Shown here one piece after another: positions 1 to 6,001 of a stretch of DNA of 48,604 nt. The notes under the pieces were generated by a model. It saw only the letters and a list, made by a program, of their open reading frames with translations. It did no database searches and was not told the DNA's origin. Origin of the DNA: Clostridia bacterium (GTDB taxonomy: Bacteria > Bacillota > Clostridia > Oscillospirales > QAKW01); contig JAFZEA010000005.1 of the NCBI GenBank assembly GCA_017560905.1, positions 1 through 48,604 on the forward strand, in the 5' to 3' direction. The translations under genes were made by a program, and so were the position numbers. Numbering within the stretch: position 1 is the first letter of the stretch; the number at the start of each line of letters is the position of its first letter.

Positions 1-409
1 AAAAGTTAAAAATAAGACAATTTCTGTGTATTTTTTTGGTAGGCTTGTCCGCTTTATCCGTTTTTTTAGTGTGGCCTGTACGTTTTTGCTTGTTTTTTGG
101 TGTGGTCTGTACGCTTTTGTCCGTTTTTTTTACGTAGCTGTTTTGCAGGTGTATGCGGCTGTTTTGCTTGTCAGCACATGGATTGCGCGTATGTGTCACG
201 CTTTTGTCACGCTTGTGTCACGCCATAGAAAAGAAGAGAAAAGAATAGAAGAGAGCAGAAGAGAGTGTGAGAGAAGAAAATCACCGATGCCCCCATTTTT
301 GAAAGACGTCCGTCTTGTCCGTTTTCGGATGTTATAATGTTATTGGGGGGTAAACTATGTCATTTTGTGAAGATCGGTGTCGTGAAGTGAGGATTCCTAT
401 AATTAGTAC
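1..409. other. T-rich gap upstream of gatC, no convincing gene
   Basis: This stretch is strongly T-rich on the plus strand and is built from loose short repeats: variants of GTCCGTTTT near 48, 118 and 318, and tandem TGTCACGC-type units at about 193-223. A GTG-initiated frame (26-337, 103 codons) gives a hydrophobic N-terminal half and a highly charged C-terminal half, but it has no ribosome binding site and its composition simply follows the T-rich then GA-rich DNA. I see no recognisable family and treat it as non-coding. Confidence 0.5.
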
Positions 410-438
410 TTGAAAAAAGCGATAATATATTATATAAT
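410..438 (+). promoter_or_regulatory. Sigma-A promoter of gatCA
   Basis: A -35 box TTGAAA (410-415) and a perfect -10 box TATAAT (433-438) are separated by exactly 17 nt in an AT-rich stretch. Transcription should start near 445, about 25 nt upstream of the gatC ATG. The gatC ribosome binding site AGGAG lies at about 459-463. Confidence 0.8.
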
Positions 439-470
439 AAATTAATAAAAATGTTTGTAGGAGAAACAAC

Positions 471-758
471 ATGGCAGATACAAAACTGATGGACTATCTT
501 TGCAAGCTGGCAAAGCTGTCCTTTGATGACGATAAAAAGCAGAAAGTGGCTTTGGAAATGGAGAGCATTCTCAACTTGATGGACAGTATCAAGGATGTGG
601 AGATCAAGGCGGAGGACTATCCTTTGGCATTTCCCGGACAGCAGCAAAATCTTCGTGCGGATGAGGTGGGTACCTCTTTGCCGATAGACGAGGCGCTGGC
701 GAATGTGCCCGACCGTAAGTTCCACTTTATTGCCGTGAAAAAGATCATAGGAGAGTAA
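471..758 (+). CDS. gatC: Aspartyl/glutamyl-tRNA amidotransferase subunit C
   Basis: This 95-residue protein matches the usual length of GatC, the small helical subunit that wraps around GatA and stabilises the GatCAB amidotransferase, which converts Glu-tRNA(Gln) and Asp-tRNA(Asn) to the amidated forms in the cytoplasm. It shows the family pattern of a conserved LRADEV segment in the middle and a C-terminal FIAVKKII motif. The ATG is preceded by AGGAG at good distance and by a consensus promoter. gatA follows after 4 nt, so the two are co-transcribed and probably translationally coupled. Confidence 0.93.
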   Translation: MADTKLMDYLCKLAKLSFDDDKKQKVALEMESILNLMDSIKDVEIKAEDYPLAFPGQQQNLRADEVGTSLPIDEALANVPDRKFHFIAVKKIIGE

Positions 759-762
759 GCAC

Positions 763-2223
763 ATGAATTTCCATCTCAAATCTTTTAAAGAACTGCGTTA
801 TCTGCTGGATAATCACGATATTACCGCCGTCGAGTTGACACAGCATTTTTTGGCACGTGCCAAAAAGGTAGAGGGGGAGATCAACTCCTATATCACCCTG
901 TGTGAAAAAGAGGCGCTCGAGCAGGCTGAGGCGGCGCAAAAGAGAATTGATGCGGGCGACATCGCCCCGATGACGGGTATTCCCGTTGCCATCAAGGACA
1001 ATATCTGTACCAAGGGGGTACGCACCTCCTGCGGCTCCAAGATGCTGGATACCTTCATTGCGCCCTATGATGCTACCGTTGTGGCGGCGCTTAAGGCGCA
1101 GGGCGCGGTTATTCTGGGCAAGAACAATATGGACGAGTTTGCCATGGGCGCCAGCACCACCACATCGTATTACGGTACCTGCCGTAATCCTTATGATATC
1201 AGCCGTGTACCCGGCGGTTCCTCCGGCGGCAGTGCGGCTTGCGTTTCGGCAGGTCTGGCACCGGCATCTCTTGGCAGTGATACCGGCGGCTCTATCCGTC
1301 AGCCTGCTTCTTTCTGCGGAGTGACGGGACTTAAGCCCACCTACGGACGGGTATCCCGTTACGGTCTGGTGGCCTTTGCCTCTTCGCTGGATCAGATCGG
1401 CCCGATTGCCAAGAGCGCCAGAGATTGCGCTTATCTCTTGGATGCCATCACCTATGATGACGGTCACGATATGACACTGGCCAAGGGTCTGGCTCCGCTG
1501 GGCGATATCTTTGATAAAGACATCAGCGGTAAAAAGATCGGTCTGCCCAAGGAATTTTTTGCCGAGGGCATTGCACCGCAAGTCAAAGAAGCGGTGATGA
1601 GCGCCGTTCTCAAATACAAAGAAATGGGTTGCGAGATCGTGGACGTATCTCTGCCGTCTTTGCCCTATGCCATTGCGGCCTATTATCTGATCGCCTCTGC
1701 TGAGGCTTCCAGCAATCTGGCCCGCTACGACGGCGTTAAGTACGGTCACAGAAGCGGAGAGGGTGACACCTTTGAAGAGGTACTCATCAACACTCGTAAC
1801 GAGGGCTTCGGTGACGAAGTCAAGCGCCGTATTCTGCTGGGCACCTATGCGCTGAGCAGCGGTTATTTTGATGCTTACTATAAAAAGGCAACGCTGCTGC
1901 GGGAAAAGATCCGCAAGGAGTATGAGGCTATATTTGAAGAGTGCGACGTCATTCTGACGCCCACCGCCCCCGACACCGCCTTTAAGATCGGGGAGAAAAG
2001 CGATGATCCGACACAGATGTATCTGGCGGATATCTGCACTGTTACCGTCAATATTGCAGGCTTGCCTGCCATTAGTGTACCCTGCGGCAACGATTCCGAG
2101 GGTATGCCGATCGGCTTCAGTCTGGTGGGTAAGGCCTTTGACGAGGCTGTCATTCTCAATATGGCAGACAAATACGAGCGTGTCAGCGAGCGTGTGCTCA
2201 GCGACTATATGCTCCAAGACTAA
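763..2223 (+). CDS. gatA: Aspartyl/glutamyl-tRNA amidotransferase subunit A
   Basis: The 486-residue protein is a full-length amidase-signature enzyme. GatA hydrolyses glutamine and delivers ammonia to GatB, which amidates mischarged tRNA. The amidase triad is visible: Lys78 in PVAIKDN, the cis-Ser region GGSSGGSAA at 151-159 and the nucleophile Ser177 in GSDTGGS. The start is the first ATG after gatC, with a GGAGAG-type site inside the end of gatC. The catalytic partner GatB is not in this window: the gene is followed directly by the SRP RNA. Related amidases share this fold, but pairing with gatC makes GatA nearly certain. Confidence 0.96.
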   Translation: MNFHLKSFKELRYLLDNHDITAVELTQHFLARAKKVEGEINSYITLCEKEALEQAEAAQKRIDAGDIAPMTGIPVAIKDNICTKGVRTSCGSKMLDTFIAPYDATVVAALKAQGAVILGKNNMDEFAMGASTTTSYYGTCRNPYDISRVPGGSSGGSAACVSAGLAPASLGSDTGGSIRQPASFCGVTGLKPTYGRVSRYGLVAFASSLDQIGPIAKSARDCAYLLDAITYDDGHDMTLAKGLAPLGDIFDKDISGKKIGLPKEFFAEGIAPQVKEAVMSAVLKYKEMGCEIVDVSLPSLPYAIAAYYLIASAEASSNLARYDGVKYGHRSGEGDTFEEVLINTRNEGFGDEVKRRILLGTYALSSGYFDAYYKKATLLREKIRKEYEAIFEECDVILTPTAPDTAFKIGEKSDDPTQMYLADICTVTVNIAGLPAISVPCGNDSEGMPIGFSLVGKAFDEAVILNMADKYERVSERVLSDYMLQD

Positions 2224-2232
2224 ATCAATGTG

Positions 2233-2530
2233 GATCGACGGGATCCACCACCGCACAACCGGGGAGGTAGCGGCACCCTGTACCGCAAATCCGCTATAGC
2301 GGGGCAATGCTCCTTATGCGACTGCGCTGACCGCAATCGGAAGCAAGGGTCGTTTGTTGAGAGATAGGTCCGTCGCAATATCATCCTGTGAACCATGTCA
2401 GGCGGGGAACCGAGCAGCATTAAGCAGGTCATGGTATGTGCCGACGGTACGCCTGTCTTGAGAACGGCTCTTGTGGAAGACCGGACAAAACGGGCCAGTA
2501 AGGGGTGTGCGGTGGTGAATTCCGTCGATC
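2233..2530 (+). ncRNA. ffs: Signal recognition particle RNA, long Gram-positive type
   Basis: The ends form a long helix: 2233-2260 (through CCACCACCGCACAACC) pairs with about 2503-2530 with only a few mismatches or wobbles. Near the middle-to-3' part, ATGTCAGGCGGGGAACCGAGCAG (split here for length: ATGTCAGGCGGGG then AACCGAGCAG, about 2394-2417) resembles the conserved Ffh-binding domain IV with its GGAA-type loop and AGCAG side. Length and position directly upstream of dnaX fit the Bacillus/Clostridium large SRP RNA (scRNA) with an Alu domain. The extended terminal stem beyond the likely mature ends (about 2245-2518) could be an RNase III processing stem, as known for the Bacillus precursor. 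Confidence 0.88.
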
Positions 2531-2551
2531 ATTTATTACAAAAAATGGGAC

Positions 2552-2637
2552 ATTTTGGTATAGAGCATCAGAGCATCAGCGGTTGATGCTTGGTGACAAA
2601 CCTTTGAGTCGATGAGGAAATGGTTTGTTGCCAAGAT
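2552..2637 (+). ncRNA. Structured RNA repeat, copy 1 (short form)
   Basis: First of three related elements. An outer pair ATTTTGG (2552-2558) with CCAAGAT (2631-2637) encloses a hairpin GCATCAG (2565-2571) with TTGATGC (2583-2589) and a second helix ACAAACC (2596-2602) with GGTTTGT (2622-2628). Compared with the two copies downstream of recR, paired positions change together (for example G-C to G-U at the base of the first hairpin, and a perfect instead of imperfect second helix), which suggests a selected fold. It lies between the SRP RNA and the dnaX start. TTACAA (2535-2540) and TATAGA (2558-2563) form a promoter-like pair with 17-nt spacing, but the -10 overlaps the element. Confidence 0.5.
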
Positions 2638-2699
2638 CCCGTATCTTTCGCCGGGCCGCTTGTCTTTTCCAAACAACGTAAAAGGGGAGTGCTTACACC

Positions 2700-4259
2700 G
2701 TGTATCAAGCTTTATATAGAAAATACAGACCGCTTCAGTTCAGCGACGTGGTGGGACAGCAAGCCGTGACACGCACACTGGTCGGACAGATCACCGCCGG
2801 TAAAGTGGGGCATGCTTATCTGTTCACCGGTACCCGTGGCACGGGTAAGACCACCTGCGCCAAAATATTCGCCCGCGCGGTCAACTGCGAACACCCGCAA
2901 AACGGCAATCCCTGCAACGAATGTGCCGCATGCAGGGGCATTCTGGAGGGATCGGTCACCGACGTTTTTGAGATCGATGCCGCCTCCAACAACTCTGTTG
3001 ACAATGTTCGAGAGCTTCGTGAGGACGTAATTTATACGCCCGCACTGGTAAAATATAAGGTGTATATCATCGACGAGGTACACCGTATGAGCGGCCCTGC
3101 ATTTGATGCCTTACTCAAAACCATTGAGGAGCCACCCTCTCACGTTATCTTTATTCTGGCCACCACCGAACTGCACAAGGTGCCGGCCACCATTCTGTCA
3201 CGCTGTCAGCGCTTTGATTTCCGCCGTATTGACGCGCCGGACATTGCCGATCGTCTGCAGTACGTGGCCGCTTGTGAAAACATCGATCTGACCGAAGAGG
3301 CTGCCGCAATGTTGGCTCGCATGGGTCAGGGCTCTATGCGAGATGCACTGTCCCTGTTGGAGAGAGCCACTGCTCTGGAGGGCAGAGTGGATGCCGCCGC
3401 TGTGGGCGATCTGCTGGGGCTTTGCGATCCGCACGGAATGCTTGGCGCACTGAAGGCGATGGCGGCAGGCGATACCGCTTCGGTACTGCGCTTTTTGAAT
3501 GATATGTGGCGTGCGTCCAAGGACATCAGTCGCCTGCTCAGTGAAATGGCAGTGCTGCTCAGAGATGCGGCGTTGGTTGACGTGGCACCCGATCTGGTAG
3601 CGGCTTCCCGTTCTGCCGAAGAAACCGCCGCACTCAAAGACATTATGCAAACGATGGGAAAGGGCAGATTGCTCTATTCTCTGGAAACCCTGCAAAAGGG
3701 TATGCGTGACATTGCGCTCACGGCCGACAGCCGTGTGATGACCGAGATCACGCTGATGCGGATGTGCGATCCCAAGCTGACCACTGCGCCTGCCTCATTG
3801 GTGGCCCGTGTGGAGGCACTGGAAAAAGGGGCACCCCCCACACTCGTTCAAAAAGAGGCGCCGCCCGTGACAGAGAGCGTTCCGTTGCCCGAGCCGCCTC
3901 CCATTGAGCCGCCGGCTCCCAAGAAAACGCCTGCCCCTGCAGCGACACCCGTTGATCAAAAAAATTGGCAAGTGGCGCTGGATGTTTTGCGGCAGGGAGG
4001 ACGGCAGGACGTGCTGGCTATGTTGATGGAGCATACACCGACCATCGAGGGAGATCGTCTGGTGTTTGCGGTCGAGAGCGGCTTTACCCGTATGCGTCTG
4101 GAGCAGGAAGCCGTTCGGAATGCCATTCTCGACGCTATGAAAAAAGCGGACGGCAAAACGTATACAATGCGCTTTGTCGATCCCGGAAAACCGAAAATGA
4201 AAGCGGCTGACCCGATGGACGATCTGTTGGCGATGCCCGATATTACTGTAGAGGAGTAA
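2700..4259 (+). CDS. dnaX: DNA polymerase III subunit gamma/tau
   Basis: Clamp-loader ATPase of the replisome. The 519-residue protein starts at a GTG preceded by AAAGGGGAG (about 2680-2689). It has the Walker A motif GTRGTGKT at 44-51, a zinc-binding Cys set (Cys63, 72, 75, 78), Walker B DEVH at 125-128 and the sensor/SRC motif at 167-169. A Pro/Ala-rich linker (about 385-418) leads to a short C-terminal domain, so this is a tau-like form shorter than the enterobacterial one. A run of seven A (3958-3964) sits in frame as A AAA AAT directly after the linker and could allow frameshifting. It is followed by ybaB and recR, the standard Gram-positive neighbourhood. Confidence 0.96.
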   Translation: MYQALYRKYRPLQFSDVVGQQAVTRTLVGQITAGKVGHAYLFTGTRGTGKTTCAKIFARAVNCEHPQNGNPCNECAACRGILEGSVTDVFEIDAASNNSVDNVRELREDVIYTPALVKYKVYIIDEVHRMSGPAFDALLKTIEEPPSHVIFILATTELHKVPATILSRCQRFDFRRIDAPDIADRLQYVAACENIDLTEEAAAMLARMGQGSMRDALSLLERATALEGRVDAAAVGDLLGLCDPHGMLGALKAMAAGDTASVLRFLNDMWRASKDISRLLSEMAVLLRDAALVDVAPDLVAASRSAEETAALKDIMQTMGKGRLLYSLETLQKGMRDIALTADSRVMTEITLMRMCDPKLTTAPASLVARVEALEKGAPPTLVQKEAPPVTESVPLPEPPPIEPPAPKKTPAPAATPVDQKNWQVALDVLRQGGRQDVLAMLMEHTPTIEGDRLVFAVESGFTRMRLEQEAVRNAILDAMKKADGKTYTMRFVDPGKPKMKAADPMDDLLAMPDITVEE

Positions 4260-4265
4260 AAATAT

Positions 4266-4604
4266 ATGAAAGCAAGACTTCCCGAAGGCGTTCAGATGAA
4301 ACGAGGAGATATGATGCGTCAGCTGCAGCAGATGCAGGCGCAGATGGAAACCACCCAGACCGAGGTAGAGGAAACCGTCTTTACGGCAACGGCCGGCGGC
4401 GGTATGGTTACAGCCGAAGTTAACGGTAAAAAAGAACTTATCAGCATTAAGATCGATCCCGAAGCCGTCGACCCCGACGATGTGGAGATGCTGGAGGATC
4501 TGGTGACGGCCGCAGTGCGCGATGCGCTGTCCAAAGCCAGCAAGACCATGGAAGAAAAAATGGGCGCCATTACCGGAGGCCTGAACATTCCGGGTATGTT
4601 TTAA
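4266..4604 (+). CDS. ybaB: YbaB/EbfC-family nucleoid-associated protein
   Basis: The 112-residue product matches the YbaB/EbfC family of small dimeric DNA-binding proteins. It has a Met/Gln-rich N-terminal helix (around residues 17-32), then the family core with a Gly-rich strand TATAGGGMV and the VNGKKEL and IDPEAVDPDD segments. The start lies 6 nt after the dnaX stop, with GAGGAG inside the dnaX end as ribosome binding site; an internal ATG (MKRGDMM, codon 12) is a possible alternative. The dnaX-ybaB-recR order is conserved in many bacteria. Confidence 0.93.
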   Translation: MKARLPEGVQMKRGDMMRQLQQMQAQMETTQTEVEETVFTATAGGGMVTAEVNGKKELISIKIDPEAVDPDDVEMLEDLVTAAVRDALSKASKTMEEKMGAITGGLNIPGMF

Positions 4605-4611
4605 ATGAAAT

Positions 4612-4753
4612 TTTTGCGCACGGCGCAAAAGTGAAATATTGCCTGCGGCAATATGAAATATGGCTTTTTACCTATCGACAAAAAGCTATATGATATGATC
4701 GCGCCAACCCTGCGGCGCGATCGTTAAGGAAACCATTTTGCCTGCGGCAAAAT
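4612..4753. repeat. Array of five back-to-back hairpins
   Basis: The ybaB-recR gap consists of five near-perfect inverted repeats with short AT-rich linkers: TTTTGCGC/GCGCAAAA (4612-4630), ATATTGCC/GGCAATAT (4636-4654), ATATGGCTTTTT/AAAAAGCTATAT (4658-4691, one wobble), GATCGCGCC/GGCGCGATC (4697-4722) and ATTTTGCC/GGCAAAAT (4735-4753). Three have the loop TGC or ACG. None is followed by a clear U-tract, so they are not simple terminators. A similar array lies downstream of rplQ. Confidence 0.8.
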
Positions 4754-4782
4754 GCTGATTTGAAAAAGAAAGGTCAGTGCGA

Positions 4783-5379
4783 GTGAAGAATATTCCGTTA
4801 CTCAATCAACTCATCGCGCAGTTTGAGCGACTGCCCGGCATCGGTGCCAAGAGCGCACAGAAAATGGCATACTTTGTTCTTTCGGGGGACAAGAGCCGCT
4901 GTGAGGAATTTGCCAAGGTGTTGCTGGCCGCCAAAGAGGGCATTCACTACTGTGAAAAATGCCACGGGCTGACAGACCGTGAGGTATGCGACATCTGCGC
5001 GGATAAGACCAGAGATGCCGCCACCATCTGCGTGGTGGAGCAACCCGGTGATATCGAAGCGGTGGAAAAAATGAAAGAGTATCACGGACAGTACCACGTA
5101 TTGCACGGACTGATCTCACCGCTCAGCGGTGTGGGTCCCGACGAGCTGACGGTGCGTTCTCTGTTGGAACGGGTGGCAAACGAGGACATCAAAGAGATCA
5201 TCATGGCCACCAACCCCAGTGTGGAGGGGCAGACCACCGCACTCTATATTGCCAAACTTCTCAAGCCCTTCGGAGTCCGTGTGACGGCGCTGGCGCTGGG
5301 CATTCCCGTGGGCGGCTCGCTGGAGTACACCGATGCGGCCACCCTTTCAAGCAGTATAGAGAACAGAAAAGAACTCTAA
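4783..5379 (+). CDS. recR: Recombination mediator protein RecR
   Basis: RecR forms a clamp-like ring that, with RecO, loads RecA at gaps during recombinational repair. The protein (198 residues from this start) has the N-terminal helix-hairpin-helix LPGIGAKSAQ, a Cys4 zinc finger (Cys57, 60, 69, 72) and a Toprim domain from about residue 82 with VVEQPGD and the TNPSVEGQ motif. I chose GTG at 4783 over GTG at 4777 because the ribosome binding site AAAGG(T) at about 4769-4773 is only 3 nt from the earlier codon and 9 nt from the later one. The length fits the family. Confidence 0.94.
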   Translation: MKNIPLLNQLIAQFERLPGIGAKSAQKMAYFVLSGDKSRCEEFAKVLLAAKEGIHYCEKCHGLTDREVCDICADKTRDAATICVVEQPGDIEAVEKMKEYHGQYHVLHGLISPLSGVGPDELTVRSLLERVANEDIKEIIMATNPSVEGQTTALYIAKLLKPFGVRVTALALGIPVGGSLEYTDAATLSSSIENRKEL

Positions 5380-5383
5380 AAAC

Positions 5384-5478
5384 TTTTGCAGAGCATCAGA
5401 GCGCAAGCGGCTGATGCTTGGTGGACATACCGTTGAGATGGAGGCAAAGGCCGACAGCGAGATGGTTTGTACCCAAAA
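5384..5478 (+). ncRNA. Structured RNA repeat, copy 2
   Basis: This element begins 4 nt after the recR stop and is probably co-transcribed with it. The outer helix is TTTTG (5384-5388) with CAAAA (5474-5478). The first hairpin is GCATCAG (5393-5399) with CTGATGC (5411-5417), capped by GC-GCAA-GC, a GNRA-type loop. The second arm, GACATACC with GGTTTGT, holds an inner hairpin GGC-AAAG-GCC closed by GTTG/CAGC. From GCATCAG to CCCAAAA it is nearly identical to copy 3, which starts 162 nt further on. Confidence 0.5.
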
Positions 5479-5542
5479 TTCAATGAAAAAACATTTGTAG
5501 AAACGAAACTAACACAAATTGTGCGGCTCCACGCACAGACTG

Positions 5543-5640
5543 TTTTGGTATAGTGCATCAGAGCGCAAGCGGCTGATGCTTGGCGGACATACCGTTGAGA
5601 TGGAGGCAAAGGCCGACAGCGAGATGGTTTGTACCCAAAA
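5543..5640 (+). ncRNA. Structured RNA repeat, copy 3
   Basis: Nearly identical to copy 2 over about 86 nt (one clear C/T change at the second arm). The outer pair is TTTTGG (5543-5548) with CCAAAA (5634-5639 region); the first hairpin is GCATCAG (5555-5561) with CTGATGC (5573-5579). TGGTATAGT at 5546-5554 resembles an extended -10 box, but transcription from it would begin inside the first hairpin, so it may simply be part of the element. A terminator-like hairpin follows 20 nt downstream. It precedes the TSCPD gene. Confidence 0.5.
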
Positions 5641-5660
5641 ATCCACGATAAATCTTGGCG

Positions 5661-5702
5661 GTAAAATCAAGCAAGAGATCATTTATTCTTGCTTGATTTT
5701 AC
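5661..5702. terminator. Long perfect hairpin, probable terminator
   Basis: GTAAAATCAAGCAAGA (5661-5676) pairs perfectly with TCTTGCTTGATTTTAC (5687-5702) across a 10-nt AT-rich loop. The 3' arm carries the T-rich stretch itself (TTGATTTTA). It closes the recR and structured-RNA unit before the TSCPD gene, whose ribosome binding site starts 16 nt later. Confidence 0.65.
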
Positions 5703-5732
5703 CAAAGATATCATAAAAAGAGGTGAATGCGA

Positions 5733-5975
5733 ATGCAATACAAAACCAAAGGCGTTTGTTCCCAGAAAATTGATTTTGACGTGAAGGATCACAAGGTATA
5801 TAATGTCACCTTTCTCGGCGGTTGCAACGGCAATCTGCAAGGCATCGGTGCTTTGATCGAGGGCATGGATATTGACGAAGCGATCTCCCGTTTGTCGGGC
5901 ATTCGTTGCGGATTCAAGAACACGTCTTGTCCCGATCAGTTGGCGCAGGCACTTAAGAGTTATAAAGAAAACTAA
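5733..5975 (+). CDS. Small TSCPD-domain protein (TIGR03905-like)
   Basis: An 80-residue protein with the motif TSCPDQLAQAL near its C-terminus, the signature of the TSCPD domain also seen at the end of some vitamin-B12-dependent ribonucleotide reductases. Stand-alone TSCPD proteins are common in Clostridia, with no established function. Two Cys residues (CNGN and CGF) and the TSCPD Cys may bind metal; that is inference. ATG at 5733 is preferred to ATG at 5727 because AGAGGTG (5719-5725) nearly touches the latter. Confidence 0.85.
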   Translation: MQYKTKGVCSQKIDFDVKDHKVYNVTFLGGCNGNLQGIGALIEGMDIDEAISRLSGIRCGFKNTSCPDQLAQALKSYKEN

Positions 5976-6001
5976 ACATTTAGATACAAGGAGGCTATCC
6001 T

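Noticed and set aside
26-337. A 103-codon frame with a hydrophobic N-terminal half
   Set aside because: GTG start without a ribosome binding site, composition dictated by T-rich then GA-rich DNA, and no family resemblance.
745-2307. A 520-codon minus-strand frame opposite gatA
   Set aside because: It mirrors the codon structure of gatA, begins in the SRP RNA gene, and resembles no known protein. Similar long antisense frames opposite mfd, proS, rplV-rpsC and the foldase gene were rejected for the same reason.
4612-4753. CRISPR-like array
   Set aside because: Stems differ in sequence from unit to unit and there are no repeats of constant sequence with spacers, nor cas genes anywhere in the window.
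5546-5554. Extended -10 box TGGTATAGT as the promoter of RNA copy 3
   Set aside because: A start about 7 nt downstream would remove most of the 5' strand of the first hairpin. The same bases pair with CCAAAA at the 3' end, so they are more likely part of the element.
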